The notes beneath the pieces were generated by a model. That model worked only from the letters and a program-made list of their open reading frames with translations, did no database searches and was not told the DNA's origin. From NCBI RefSeq assembly GCF_900107645.1, contig NZ_FNQN01000005.1, forward strand, positions 50,193 to 114,192: DNA of 64,000 bases, read 5' to 3'. The translations under genes were made by a program, and so were the position numbers. Of the stretch, positions 46,919 to 59,260 are shown piece after piece. The stretch comes from Desulfuromusa kysingii. GTDB lineage: Bacteria > Desulfobacterota > Desulfuromonadia > Desulfuromonadales > Geopsychrobacteraceae. How positions within the stretch are numbered: position 1 is the first letter of the stretch; the number at the start of each line of letters is the position of its first letter.

Positions 46919-47689
46919 ATGGCAAAAATTATAGCCATTGCAAATCAAAAAGGTGGAGTTGGTAAAACCACAACAGCCGTCAATCTCGCTGCCTCTCTAG
47001 CTGCGGCCGAGAAGAAAACACTATTAATTGATATGGACCCTCAGGCGAATGCATGTAGTGGGCTTGGAATTGATAAAACAGCTGTTATTTCAACTGTTTA
47101 TAATGTGTTGCTCGGGGAAGTTGATGCCGGCGAAGTGCTGCAAAAAACAGAATTAAGTTATCTTGATGTTCTCCCTTCAAATACTGACTTGATCGGTGCT
47201 GAGATTGAACTGATTAATCGGTCTGGTCGCGAAAAGCAACTTAAAATCACGACCTCTGAACTGGTAGAGGAATACGAGTATGTCATCATTGACTGCCCCC
47301 CTTCTCTGAGTTTATTGACAGTCAATGCTTTATCGGCTGCAAACTCAGTTCTTGTTCCTTTGCAATGCGAATTTTATGCAATGGAAGGTTTAGGGCAGTT
47401 AATGCAAACGATACGATTAGTGCAACAAGAGTTAAATCCAGAACTCGCAATCGCAGGAATACTGCTGACGATGTTTGATGGAAGAAATAATCTCTGCCAT
47501 CAGGTCAGTGATGAAATTCGGGCACATTTTGGAGATAGAGTCTTTCAAACAGTGGTACCCAGAAATGTCAGGCTTTCAGAAGCACCGAGCTATGGACAAC
47601 CTGTCTTAATGTACGACATTGGTTCACGAGGAGCACAGGCCTATATGGATTTAGCTCAAGAAGTTTTGCTAGGAGGTGCTCATGAGTAA
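46919..47689 (+). CDS. parA: Chromosome-partitioning ATPase ParA (Soj)
   Basis: The 256-residue ATPase has the deviant Walker A NQKGGVGKTTTAVNLAASL, with LLIDMDPQANACSGLG and VIIDCPPSLSLLTVNAL. Its short length, without an N-terminal HTH, marks it as a chromosomal Soj-type ParA. With ParB and parS it segregates origins and may influence DnaA. AGAGGAG precedes the ATG, and the gene overlaps parB by 8 nt. Confidence 0.97.
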   Translation: MAKIIAIANQKGGVGKTTTAVNLAASLAAAEKKTLLIDMDPQANACSGLGIDKTAVISTVYNVLLGEVDAGEVLQKTELSYLDVLPSNTDLIGAEIELINRSGREKQLKITTSELVEEYEYVIIDCPPSLSLLTVNALSAANSVLVPLQCEFYAMEGLGQLMQTIRLVQQELNPELAIAGILLTMFDGRNNLCHQVSDEIRAHFGDRVFQTVVPRNVRLSEAPSYGQPVLMYDIGSRGAQAYMDLAQEVLLGGAHE

Positions 47690-48542
47690 GGTTAAAAGAC
47701 CAGCCCTGGGCAAAGGTATAGGTGCTCTACTAAGTTCAGCAGCGCAAGAGGGGGGAAAAAAATACTTCTCATGCCCGCTAGAAGAGTTGAAGCCACATGC
47801 ACAACAACCGAGAAAAAACTTTGATGAAAGTAAAATGTCTGAGTTGGTAGCATCTATTAAGGAGAAAGGTGTTATCCAACCCCTGGTTGTTCGCCGACAG
47901 GATGATTATTACCAGATTATTGCTGGAGAACGGCGTTGGAGAGCAGCTCAAAAAGCAGGATTAGAGCGCGTTCCAGTGGTCATTCAGGATGTTAGTGAAG
48001 ATTGGGCTTTAGAGATCGCACTCATAGAAAATATTCAACGTGAAGATCTGAATCCGTTGGAGGAAGCAGAAGCCTACCGTTACCTTATGGATAGCTTTGA
48101 TTTAATGCAGGAAGAGGTTGCGAAGAGGGTCGGAAAAGATCGATCAACAGTGGCGAATTCCCTGCGGCTATTGCGCTTACCAGAAAAGGTGAAAGTTGAT
48201 GTTGCTTCAAGTCGTTTAAGCATGGGGCATGCTCGAGCGTTACTGGCTTTGGAGCAGGATGAAGATATGATTGAGGCGAGCCTGGAAATCATTCGTAAGA
48301 AGTTGTCTGTTCGTGAAACAGAAAAGTTGGTCAAAAAAATAAAAAGTACGCTGGGGACAAGGATAGCCAAATCATCAATAGTGAAAGAAGATGATCCTAA
48401 TCTCCTGGCTCTGGAAAACAGTCTCAGGCAGCAATTGGGAACACAGGTTAAATTATATGCAAAAAGTAAAGGTGGCAAGATTGAAATCAGCTACCACGAT
48501 CAAAGTGAATTATCGAGAATACTAGAGCTGATCTTAGGATAG
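47682..48542 (+). CDS. parB: Chromosome-partitioning protein ParB (Spo0J)
   Basis: ParB loads at parS and spreads as a CTP-dependent clamp. The 286-residue protein starts KRPALGKGIGALL and has the ParB/Srx CTP-binding patch IIAGERRWRAAQKAGL and ALIENIQREDLNPLEEA. The HTH EVAKRVGKDRSTVANSLRLL and a C-terminal dimerisation part follow. The ATG at 47682 is preceded by GGAGG at the correct distance; a GTG at 47676 is inside that site. Confidence 0.97.
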   Translation: MSKVKRPALGKGIGALLSSAAQEGGKKYFSCPLEELKPHAQQPRKNFDESKMSELVASIKEKGVIQPLVVRRQDDYYQIIAGERRWRAAQKAGLERVPVVIQDVSEDWALEIALIENIQREDLNPLEEAEAYRYLMDSFDLMQEEVAKRVGKDRSTVANSLRLLRLPEKVKVDVASSRLSMGHARALLALEQDEDMIEASLEIIRKKLSVRETEKLVKKIKSTLGTRIAKSSIVKEDDPNLLALENSLRQQLGTQVKLYAKSKGGKIEISYHDQSELSRILELILG

Positions 48543-48581
48543 AGCTGTCACAGTTAAACTAAATGGGAAGTGAGGTAACTA

Positions 48582-49007
48582 ATGTTCAGTAGCAAAAAAC
48601 AAGAGGCCAAAAAAGTGAAGAAACCGGTAGCGCTGGATAAGGCAGATATTAAGGCGTTTCTTGGTCCAGGAAGTCGATTTGAAGGGAAGTTGAGCTTTGA
48701 TGAGTTGGTACGCTTGGACGGGGTATTTTCGGGAGAGATCTGCTCAACAGATACCTTGATTGTTGGGGAAACAGCAGAGATCGATGGCAGTATTGACGTA
48801 GGAGCATTAATCCTCAGTGGTCGGTTCAAGGGGGGGATTAAGGCAGCAACACTGGTCGATTTAAGGGCTCCGGCACAGGTCGAGGGTACAATCGAAGCAA
48901 CAGCATTGAAAATTGAAGAAAATGTCGTATTTAATGGAGAAATAAAGATGGTGGACTCGAAAAAAACCATCACCGAACTCAAGATAAAAGAAGAAAAAAA
49001 GAAATAG
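48582..49007 (+). CDS. Bactofilin (polymer-forming cytoskeletal protein)
   Basis: The 141-residue protein has a short basic N-terminal tail. The bactofilin beta-helix repeat follows (LGPGSRFEGKLSFDELVRL, GETAEIDGSIDVGALILSG, APAQVEGTIEATAL), with a charged coil at the end. Bactofilins form filaments that organise cell-shape and polar functions. In other bacteria they are known to work with ParAB. The gene starts 39 nt after parB. Confidence 0.95.
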   Translation: MFSSKKQEAKKVKKPVALDKADIKAFLGPGSRFEGKLSFDELVRLDGVFSGEICSTDTLIVGETAEIDGSIDVGALILSGRFKGGIKAATLVDLRAPAQVEGTIEATALKIEENVVFNGEIKMVDSKKTITELKIKEEKKK

Positions 49008-49114
49008 AAAGAAAAAACAAGTAAATGAGACAGTGGGATGCTTGACAGTTGTTATTGATATATGATAGCTATTCGTTCCTTAATAAAAACCCCGTTTTAA
49101 AAAGTCATAACGAC

Positions 49115-49140
49115 TCGGTATACTGTATACAGTATACCGA
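49115..49140. promoter_or_regulatory. Perfect 26-bp palindrome upstream of the ATP synthase operon
   Basis: A dyad centred on CTGTATACAG extends without mismatch from 49115 to 49140, with core GTATACTGTATACAGTATAC. It lies 33 nt before the atpF' start and has no T run, so it is not a terminator. TGTATAC-type dyads are common operators of GntR-family regulators. A possible -35 TTGACA at 49042-49047 lies upstream. Confidence 0.6.
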
Positions 49141-49172
49141 AAACACTATCTACTAAATAAGAGGTAAGCTAA

Positions 49173-49601
49173 GTGATAAGCGTTGACTGGACCCTTGGTC
49201 TACAGTTCCTTAACTTCATTATCCTCCTGGTCGTGCTGAATAAATTACTCTATCGGCCGATAAAAAAGATTATTTCTGAGCGTGCTGAAACGATATCGGA
49301 TTCACTTGCGACAGCAAAAAATCTCGAGGCCGATATTAATGAAAAAATGCAACGCTACCAGCAACAACTAAGCGATGCAAAAATTCTAGCGAACAACGAA
49401 CGCAATAATTTAAAAAAAGCAGCGCATGAAGAAGAAGCAAAGGTTCTGCTAGAAGCACAAGGCAAGGCAGCAACGCGGATGCAAGCGATTAAAGCTCAGG
49501 TGGGTAAAGAAGCTGCACAGGCCAGTGAAATATTGAAAAATGGAGCAGGTTCTTTGGCCGGTCAGATTGCCACGCGAATTCTTGGCCGCGAAGTGGCTTA
49601 A
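49173..49601 (+). CDS. atpF': ATP synthase F0 subunit b'
   Basis: The 142-residue protein is one of two b-type stator subunits. It has an N-terminal TM segment (LQFLNFIILLVVLNKLLYRP) followed by a long charged coiled coil. The start is GTG with AGAGG upstream. Having separate b' and b genes at the head of a partial operon without atpB and atpE is the arrangement known from Geobacter and relatives. Confidence 0.9.
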   Translation: MISVDWTLGLQFLNFIILLVVLNKLLYRPIKKIISERAETISDSLATAKNLEADINEKMQRYQQQLSDAKILANNERNNLKKAAHEEEAKVLLEAQGKAATRMQAIKAQVGKEAAQASEILKNGAGSLAGQIATRILGREVA

Positions 49602-49620
49602 CGAACGGAAGGTTTAAGGA

Positions 49621-50205
49621 ATGATGTACAAACAAATTAAGACCGTTCTTTTATCAACTCTCATCCTTGGTCTAGTGACTGGGGTGGTGTATGCGTCAGG
49701 CGGAGGCCATGAGGTTGAGAGTGGCGTATTGATGAAGGATTTTCTTTATCGAGTCTTTAACTTTGCTATTGTCGTTGCGGTTCTGGTCTACTTTTTAACC
49801 AAACCGATAAAAAAAGGTCTCTCAGGTCGCCGTGAGGGGATAGAAAAAGCTCTTGCCGAAGCACAGCAAGCTAAGAAAGAAGCTGAGGCAAAATTTGCAG
49901 AGTATGATCGAAAGCTATCTCGAGCTACAGAGGAAATAGCAGAAATCAGTGATTCTATTCGGCGCGAAGGGGAGTTGGAAAAGATTAAGATTATAGACAG
50001 TGCAAAACAAATGGCTGTGAAAATTGAACAAGATGCTGAAAAAGCCGCTGAACTTGAAGTTGCAAAGGCGCGTAAACAGCTCCAAAAAGAAGCGGTTCAA
50101 TTAGCCGTGGAACTTGCAGAAGAATTATTAAATAAGAACTTCACCAAGGAAGATGATACCCGTTTGATCGACGAGTATATACAAAAGGTGGGAGAGCTAC
50201 ATTGA
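49621..50205 (+). CDS. atpF: ATP synthase F0 subunit b
   Basis: The 194-residue b subunit starts with a hydrophobic leader that could be cleaved (TVLLSTLILGLVTGVVYASG). A second TM segment (FNFAIVVAVLVYFLTKPIKK) and the long helical stalk follow. The extra N-terminal leader is seen in deltaproteobacterial b subunits. It overlaps atpH by 4 nt. Confidence 0.93.
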   Translation: MMYKQIKTVLLSTLILGLVTGVVYASGGGHEVESGVLMKDFLYRVFNFAIVVAVLVYFLTKPIKKGLSGRREGIEKALAEAQQAKKEAEAKFAEYDRKLSRATEEIAEISDSIRREGELEKIKIIDSAKQMAVKIEQDAEKAAELEVAKARKQLQKEAVQLAVELAEELLNKNFTKEDDTRLIDEYIQKVGELH

Positions 50206-50744
50206 GTAACAGTGCAATTGCAATACGATATGCCAAGGCGTTGTTGAATATCGCTTCTGAAAAGAAGCAAGTTGAACAATATGCCGAAGAACTTGTAGAA
50301 GTTGCTGCAGTATTAAAGAAAGAAGATCTGTTGCGACTGCTACTTGATAGCCCGACTTTTCCTCTGGCAAAAAAGACGGCAATGATGAATGACATCGTCG
50401 ACCTGCTTCAATTGAGTGATGGGATGCGGAAATTCCTCGATTTGTTGCTAGAGAAAGGGCGGATTACTTATCTGTCAGAAATCGATGTGAATTATCGCCG
50501 TTTTGCAGATGATCTGTCCGGCGTAGTGCGGGCAAAGATCAAGTCAGCAAACAAATTGACAAAAAAACGTGCAGAAGAGATTCAAAAAAGCCTGCAAGCC
50601 CAGACAGGTAAACAGGTGATTCTGAGCGTAGATACAGATAAATCGCTAATTGGCGGTCTTCAAGCCGAGATGAGCGGTAAACTTTTTGACGGTAGTGTGA
50701 AAACCCAGCTGAAACGGATTGCAGATACCTTAGCAAAGGGGTAA
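50202..50744 (+). CDS. atpH: ATP synthase F1 subunit delta
   Basis: The 180-residue OSCP/delta subunit connects the stator to F1. It has the typical N-terminal AIRYAKALLNIASEKKQVEQ and C-terminal LIGGLQAEMSGKLFDGSVKT. The start codon is TTG within a 4-nt overlap with atpF, preceded by GGGAGAG. Confidence 0.95.
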   Translation: MSNSAIAIRYAKALLNIASEKKQVEQYAEELVEVAAVLKKEDLLRLLLDSPTFPLAKKTAMMNDIVDLLQLSDGMRKFLDLLLEKGRITYLSEIDVNYRRFADDLSGVVRAKIKSANKLTKKRAEEIQKSLQAQTGKQVILSVDTDKSLIGGLQAEMSGKLFDGSVKTQLKRIADTLAKG

Positions 50745-52262
<1,518 letters not shown>

Positions 52263-52282
52263 TTCGATAAAGGTTTTGACAG

Positions 52283-53152
52283 ATGGCAAGTCTGAAGGAC
52301 ATAAAAAAACGGATCAGCTCGGTTAAGAACACCCAGCAGATCACAAAAGCGATGAAGATGGTTGCTGCGGCCAAGTTACGCCGTGCTCAAGATGCGGCCG
52401 TATCTGCGCGTCCCTATGCGGAAAAGCTCCATGCTGTGATGTCCAGTTTGGCTCAACGCGAAGAGGGAGACGAACATGCACTCCTCAATCAACGCGGAAC
52501 GGGACGAGCTCTGGTCGTATTGATGACAGCTGATCGCGGTCTCTGTGGTGGTTTCAACGCCAACGTTTCGAAAGAGGCGGAACGCTTCATTCGGAGTAAC
52601 GAGCAGGGGTTTGATGATATTGATCTTATGATCATTGGCCGAAAAGGGCGCGATTTCCTCAGAAACCGAGTTGGTCAACATATCACCAAGGTGCACGAGG
52701 ATATTACCAGTGACGCAACATACAAAACCGCTCAATTGATTGGTCAGGAAATTGTTGAGACATACAGTGAAGAAAAGTATGACGCTGTTTATGTGATCTA
52801 CAATGCGTTTAAGAGCGCCATTGAGCAAATTGTAACAACCGAGCGTGTGTTACCGATTCAGGCAAATCCCGGAGAAGAAATAGAAGGGGATAGTGTCGAC
52901 TATATTTATGAGCCGAACCGGAATGAAGTGCTTGGTCAATTGCTGCCAAAGTTGGTTGAGGTGCAGATATTCCGAGGGTTACTAGAGTCAAATGCATCAG
53001 AACAAGGAGCGCGGATGTCCTCAATGGACAGCGCCAGTCGCAATGCTGCTGAGATGATCGGTAAACTAACATTGCAATATAATCGTGCACGTCAGGCTGC
53101 TATCACCAAAGAGTTGATGGAAATCATCTCTGGTGCAGAATCTATTAAATAG
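52283..53152 (+). CDS. atpG: ATP synthase F1 subunit gamma
   Basis: The 289-residue central-shaft subunit has the N-terminal coil [20 protein letters not shown] and the C-terminal partner [20 protein letters not shown], which form the rotating coiled coil. [17 protein letters not shown] marks the Rossmann-like middle. It starts 20 nt after atpA. Confidence 0.97.
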   Translation: MASLKDIKKRISSVKNTQQITKAMKMVAAAKLRRAQDAAVSARPYAEKLHAVMSSLAQREEGDEHALLNQRGTGRALVVLMTADRGLCGGFNANVSKEAERFIRSNEQGFDDIDLMIIGRKGRDFLRNRVGQHITKVHEDITSDATYKTAQLIGQEIVETYSEEKYDAVYVIYNAFKSAIEQIVTTERVLPIQANPGEEIEGDSVDYIYEPNRNEVLGQLLPKLVEVQIFRGLLESNASEQGARMSSMDSASRNAAEMIGKLTLQYNRARQAAITKELMEIISGAESIK

Positions 53153-53190
53153 AACTCAGAGATACAAGAGCTTATTCCGCTAGGATATGA

Positions 53191-54612
<1,422 letters not shown>

Positions 54613-54653
54613 TCAGTCTGAAAGACCAGATTTAAACGTAAAGGACAGTCGCA

Positions 54654-55064
54654 ATGGCTGATAAGCTGAAACTTGAAATGGTTACACCCTATAAACGGGT
54701 ACTATCCGAAGAGGTGGATGAAATAACCGCTCCAGGATTTGTTGGTGAACTGGGTTTACTTCCCGGTCACACCCCGTTGTTGACGACATTGAAGGTTGGT
54801 GAGCTCACTTATAAAAAAGGGAGCGAGACGTACCATATTGCTGTAAACTGGGGTTATCTAGAGGTCGAAAACGAGACCGTTACCGTCTTGGTTGATACCG
54901 CTGAACCTGCGGACGAAATCGATTTGGCCCGTGCTCAAGCGGCACTGGGACGTGCAGAAGATGCTCTTAAAACTCTGTCGCACGAAGATAAAAAATATAT
55001 GATCATGGAATCCGCATTGCAGCGGGCCATGATTAGAATTCAGGTGGCTGGAAAAGGTCATTAA
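54654..55064 (+). CDS. atpC: ATP synthase F1 subunit epsilon
   Basis: The 136-residue subunit has the N-terminal beta sandwich (VTPYKRVLSEEVDEITAPGF, GELGLLPGHTPLLT) and the C-terminal helical hairpin rich in Ala, Glu and Arg that regulates rotation. It is the last gene of the operon and is followed by a terminator. Confidence 0.97.
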   Translation: MADKLKLEMVTPYKRVLSEEVDEITAPGFVGELGLLPGHTPLLTTLKVGELTYKKGSETYHIAVNWGYLEVENETVTVLVDTAEPADEIDLARAQAALGRAEDALKTLSHEDKKYMIMESALQRAMIRIQVAGKGH

Positions 55065-55096
55065 AATAAACGTCAACATCTAAAGATTAAGTTGGA

Positions 55097-55129
55097 TAAA
55101 AAGGGTGCCCTATAATGGCGCCCTTTTTA
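55097..55129 (+). terminator. Intrinsic terminator of the atp operon
   Basis: AAAAAGGGTGCC pairs with GGCGCCCTTTTT (one G-T pair) around CTATAAT, and the arm ends in five T. Confidence 0.9.
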
Positions 55130-55238
55130 TGTTTCAGCACGAAAAAAAAGGAAAAAAGTTGACTTTCAGTTGACACGGTTATTTATTAACAAAACCGTTT
55201 TATAAACTATATGGGTCTTATCTAGAGGTAGCCTAACC

Positions 55239-57548
55239 ATGCCAAATAAAAAAAGTAGTCAAAAATCGACCTGCTTGATTATTACTTTTGGATATCTACT
55301 GATCAGTGGGTTATGGGCGTTTGTTTCAAATTATATTTTTGCTGCAATATTGAATCAACCCTCTCTCGCTCAACGACCGATCGGACCCGGATATTGGGTT
55401 TTTATTGCATTATCAACCGGAATGCTTTTTTGGTTGCTGAAATACTGGGAAGTTGCCATTGCCTATTCACAAGAGAGTTTACAAAAGGTCAATCGTTCAT
55501 TGAGGAGTTTTAGTGCTTGTACTAAAGCGATGACAAAGATTGATGACGAATATGAGCTGATGACAGAAATTTGCCGTATCTGTGTTGAAGTTGGGGGACA
55601 CACTATGGCATGGGTCGCTTTTGGAGATGACAACCACGAGAAAACCTTACGTCCTGTTGCCCACTGGGGGGCAAAAGGTTCCTTCCTTGATAAATTGCAA
55701 GCTAGTTGGAAAGATAATGAACTTGGTCGTGGGCCTGCCGGAACAAGTATCCGGACGGGTAAAATCACGGTATTTCATAATTTGTTAACAAACCCCCTCT
55801 ATCGTCCCTGGCGTGAAGCTGTACAGAAATGTGGTTATACTTCGTGCATCGCGTTACCGCTGATTGAAGAAGGGAGGGTGTTTGGTTCACTGGTCATCTT
55901 TGATGCCCAACCGCACGCCTTTAATGAGGATGAAATCCAGCTTTTGGAAGAACTTTCCGAGGATCTGTCCTACGGAATACAGGGGTTGCGTTTAAAAGCC
56001 GCAAGTAAACGAGAAATGGAAGAACGTTTTATGCTGGCGACGGTTATGGATCAGACCTCTGACGGAGTTATTATTTTCGATGCAGATGGATATATCCAGT
56101 ATGTTAATCCCAGTTTTGAAGCGTTATGTGGCGTTCCGGCTGATGAAACCGTTGGCATTATTATCCACGAATTTGAATGCTCACAGAGAAACCCAATTTT
56201 TTATCAGGCAATATTAAAAGTTTTCGCCAGTAATAAGGTGCTTAGTGGTCATTTTGTCAATAAAAAACGCGATGGCACTGAATATGATATTGATGCCCGA
56301 GTTGCCCCGGTCATTGGTGCCTCCGGAGAGGTCGTTCGCTATGTTGCAACTATTCGCGATGTCAGTGAGGCCGCAGGGCTTCAACGACAACTACGTCAAG
56401 CACAAAAAATGGAGGCTTTAGCAACACTATCAGGGGGAATTGCCCACGATTTTAATAATATTCTGGCAATCATCATTACCAATATGGAGATGACCCTTGA
56501 GGATGTTCCTGAAGATAGTCCCCTGCAGGGTCCGATGCAGCTTGTCTTGAGGGCGGGATTGAGAGGGAAAAATTTGGTGAAACAATTCCTTACAATCAGT
56601 CGTCAAAATGAACAACCGCAGAAAATAGTACCCATCGAAGGGATTGTCGAAGAATGTTTTTCGTTGCTGCGATCAACACTGCCAACCACGATAGCATTAC
56701 GCAAGGATTTTAATACCGAAGAGAGTTTGATCAAGGCTGACCCAACCCAGATCAACCAGGTCATTATGAATCTTTGTACCAATGCGGGTGACGCGATGAG
56801 TGAAAAAGGAGGCCTTTTGGACATTAGTCTGACGGAGGTAGACTTATCAGCAGAAGAAATCAAGCGATATCCTGGATTGAAGCCAGGAAAGTATGTCAAA
56901 CTCATCGTCGCCGATACCGGACATGGAATGTCCAGAGATATTATGGACCGGATTTTTGATCCATTTTATACCACCAAAATGCAAGGAAAAGGGACGGGTT
57001 TAGGGCTTTCTATCGTCCATGGTATTGTCAAAAATCACGGTGGCAATATCGCCGTGAATAGTATTGTTGATGTGGGGACAACCTTTACCATTCTGTTTCC
57101 AAAGGTTGAAGGGGAAAAGAAGATATTGCGTGAAAATATCCATCCCAAGCCCAAGGCAGGACAAGGACACATCCTGTTTGTTGATGACGAAGCCGATTAT
57201 GTGACTGGGATGAAGATCGGGTTGGAACGATTGGGGTATGCAGTAACTGCCGAAACCGACAGCTGCAGAACGTTAGAGTTGTTTCGACAAAACCCCGAGA
57301 TGTACGACCTGGTTATTACAGATCAAACGATGCCCCATTTAACCGGAGTTATGTTGGCCCAGAAGCTGTTGGCGATTCGCGCCGATATCCCCATAATCCT
57401 GTGCTCCGGCTCATCGCCAGGGACCGATACCGCGGTGAGTCCTAGTAAAGCCAAGGCGGCTGGGATTAGCGAGGTGTTGATGAAACCAGTGGAGCGGAGT
57501 GCTATTAATCGGGTTGTACAGCGCCTGCTAAAGCTGGAAGCAGACTAA
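55239..57548 (+). CDS. Hybrid sensor histidine kinase (2 TM, GAF, PAS, HisKA, HATPase, receiver)
   Basis: The 769-residue membrane kinase has two TM segments (about 12-37 and 50-73) enclosing a short outer loop. A GAF domain (about 100-245) and a PAS domain (about 262-378) follow. The dimerisation helix carries the phosphorylated His in GGIAHDFNNIL. The ATPase part has GHGMSRDIMDRIFDPFYTTK and GTGLGLSIVHGIVKNHGG. The C-terminal receiver (about 645-765) has phosphoacceptor Asp in LVITDQTMPHLTG and Lys in LMKPV. The very short outer loop suggests that sensing is by TM or cytosolic GAF/PAS domains. The NtrC-type regulator follows after 16 nt and is the evident partner. Confidence 0.93.
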   Translation: MPNKKSSQKSTCLIITFGYLLISGLWAFVSNYIFAAILNQPSLAQRPIGPGYWVFIALSTGMLFWLLKYWEVAIAYSQESLQKVNRSLRSFSACTKAMTKIDDEYELMTEICRICVEVGGHTMAWVAFGDDNHEKTLRPVAHWGAKGSFLDKLQASWKDNELGRGPAGTSIRTGKITVFHNLLTNPLYRPWREAVQKCGYTSCIALPLIEEGRVFGSLVIFDAQPHAFNEDEIQLLEELSEDLSYGIQGLRLKAASKREMEERFMLATVMDQTSDGVIIFDADGYIQYVNPSFEALCGVPADETVGIIIHEFECSQRNPIFYQAILKVFASNKVLSGHFVNKKRDGTEYDIDARVAPVIGASGEVVRYVATIRDVSEAAGLQRQLRQAQKMEALATLSGGIAHDFNNILAIIITNMEMTLEDVPEDSPLQGPMQLVLRAGLRGKNLVKQFLTISRQNEQPQKIVPIEGIVEECFSLLRSTLPTTIALRKDFNTEESLIKADPTQINQVIMNLCTNAGDAMSEKGGLLDISLTEVDLSAEEIKRYPGLKPGKYVKLIVADTGHGMSRDIMDRIFDPFYTTKMQGKGTGLGLSIVHGIVKNHGGNIAVNSIVDVGTTFTILFPKVEGEKKILRENIHPKPKAGQGHILFVDDEADYVTGMKIGLERLGYAVTAETDSCRTLELFRQNPEMYDLVITDQTMPHLTGVMLAQKLLAIRADIPIILCSGSSPGTDTAVSPSKAKAAGISEVLMKPVERSAINRVVQRLLKLEAD

Positions 57549-57564
57549 ACCCCAGGGGGTAACG

Positions 57565-58992
57565 ATGGCCAAGATACTGATTATAGATGATGAAGAGATG
57601 ATGTGCGAGACATTGTCGACGTTAGTTGAGCGTAAAAAACACCAAGCAACAAGTGCCATGACGTTGCAGGAGGGGATAAGACTTGCAGCCAATGAAGATT
57701 TTGATGTGGTGTTTCTGGATGTAAAGATGCCTGATGGCAACGGTCTGGATGCGTTACCGACGATAGAAGCAAGCCCTTCTAACCCGGAAGTTATTATTAT
57801 GACAGGGTTTGGTGATCCGAATGGGGCGGAACTGGCGATTAAGTGTGGAGCTTGGGACTATGTTGAAAAGGGATTCTCCATTAAGGAGATTACCCTGTCT
57901 CTGGAAAGGGCATTGCAATACCGTAAGGAAAAAAAAGAAGCCAATGAAAAACGCAAACCCGTTCGTCTCAAGAGGGCCAATATTATTGGTCATAGTCCGG
58001 CATTAAATAACTGTCTTGATATGGTGGCACAAGCAGCTGAAAGTGATGCCAATGTTTTTATCACTGGCGAAACTGGAACCGGAAAAGAGCTGTTTGCCAG
58101 GGCCGTTTATGAGAATAGTTTGCGCAGTGAACAGGAATTTGTTGTCGTTGATTGCACCTCATTACCCGAAACGCTGGTGGAAAGTCTGCTTTTTGGCCAC
58201 GAAAAAGGGTCCTTCACTGGTGCAGATCGGGCTCAAAACGGGCTAATACGACAGGCACACAAAGGGACTCTGTTTCTGGATGAGGTTGGAGAACTCCCCA
58301 TGTCATTGCAGAAATCGTTTCTCCGTGTTCTTCAAGAGCATCGTTTTCGGCCGGTGGGGAGCAATAAAGAGGTTGAAAGTGAATTCCGATTGATCGCGGC
58401 AACGAACCGCGACCTGGATGCCATGGTAGAGAGCGGTGAGTTCCGCAGTGATTTGCTGTTTCGACTCAGAACCTTCATCATCGAATTGCCACCGTTGAGG
58501 GAAAGACGCGACGATATAAAGGAATTGGCCCGCTACCATATGGATAAATATTGTCATCAGTATGGCCTTGATTCCAAAGGTTTTTCACCGGAATTTCTAG
58601 AAACTTTGGTCAGCTATCCCTGGCCCGGAAATGTGCGTGAATTAGTCAATACACTAGAGCGTAGCCTGACCACCGCACGATTTGATCAAACTCTGTACCC
58701 AAAACATCTCCCGAGCCACATTCGGGTTCATGTGCGTCGCGCTGAGATGGAAGCAGGACAAGCCGGAGAGAGCAAAGGGGACGATCAGCATACGATTAGC
58801 CGTAGTTCCGGAACCCTTCCGAAGTTACAGGACTATCGAGAGGAAATTTATGCCCAGGCAGAAAAGGAATATCTGCTTGAATTGATGGAAATCACCGCAG
58901 ACAACATTCCCGAAGCCTGCCGTATCTCTGGGTTGTCTCAGTCCCGGTTGTACGCATTACTCAAGAAGAACGCCATCTCGCGCAAAGATTAA
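57565..58992 (+). CDS. NtrC-family sigma-54-dependent response regulator
   Basis: The 475-residue activator has a receiver domain (1-120; IDDEE acidic pair, phosphoacceptor Asp in VVFLDVKMPDGNG). The Lys motif reads EKGF rather than the usual KP. The AAA+ domain (about 140-380) has Walker A GETGTGKELFARAVYE, sigma-54 loop GSFTGAD (Ser in place of the usual Ala of GAFTGA), Walker B GTLFLDEVGELP and Arg finger FRSDLLFRLR. A Fis-type HTH at the C terminus (ITADNIPEACRISGLSQSRL) binds enhancer sites. It is the best candidate to drive the four sigma-54 promoters downstream. Confidence 0.95.
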   Translation: MAKILIIDDEEMMCETLSTLVERKKHQATSAMTLQEGIRLAANEDFDVVFLDVKMPDGNGLDALPTIEASPSNPEVIIMTGFGDPNGAELAIKCGAWDYVEKGFSIKEITLSLERALQYRKEKKEANEKRKPVRLKRANIIGHSPALNNCLDMVAQAAESDANVFITGETGTGKELFARAVYENSLRSEQEFVVVDCTSLPETLVESLLFGHEKGSFTGADRAQNGLIRQAHKGTLFLDEVGELPMSLQKSFLRVLQEHRFRPVGSNKEVESEFRLIAATNRDLDAMVESGEFRSDLLFRLRTFIIELPPLRERRDDIKELARYHMDKYCHQYGLDSKGFSPEFLETLVSYPWPGNVRELVNTLERSLTTARFDQTLYPKHLPSHIRVHVRRAEMEAGQAGESKGDDQHTISRSSGTLPKLQDYREEIYAQAEKEYLLELMEITADNIPEACRISGLSQSRLYALLKKNAISRKD

Positions 58993-59187
58993 CTCTTTGG
59001 ATAAAGTGTTCCCTCGCTAATGGTCCAATTCCTATTGGGCAGTAAACTCTTCCCCGATACGCCAAACGGGCTGTGGCTGGCTCGACAGTTGTCGTCAAAA
59101 TAAAATCAGCGTCCATTTCAGGTTCTGACCCGTTTGTCGCGACTAAAATTCCCAGACAAAAGAAACATTCTCGCTGAAATTAAATGT

Positions 59188-59203
59188 TGGCATATTCAAT
59201 GCT
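59188..59203 (+). promoter_or_regulatory. Sigma-54-like promoter of the degenerate AAA+ gene
   Basis: TGGCATATTCAATGCT has GG and GC separated by 10 nt as required. The -12 element is ATGC instead of TTGC. It is closely similar to the element at 61658-61673. Half-sites TTCCCA (59149) and TTCTCG (59168) lie just upstream at the 19-nt spacing seen elsewhere. Confidence 0.55.
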
Positions 59204-59260
59204 AAAGTAGATATAGGAAAAAACTGGGTTGATGTTGAATTAAAAAAGAGGGCGCAGAAT

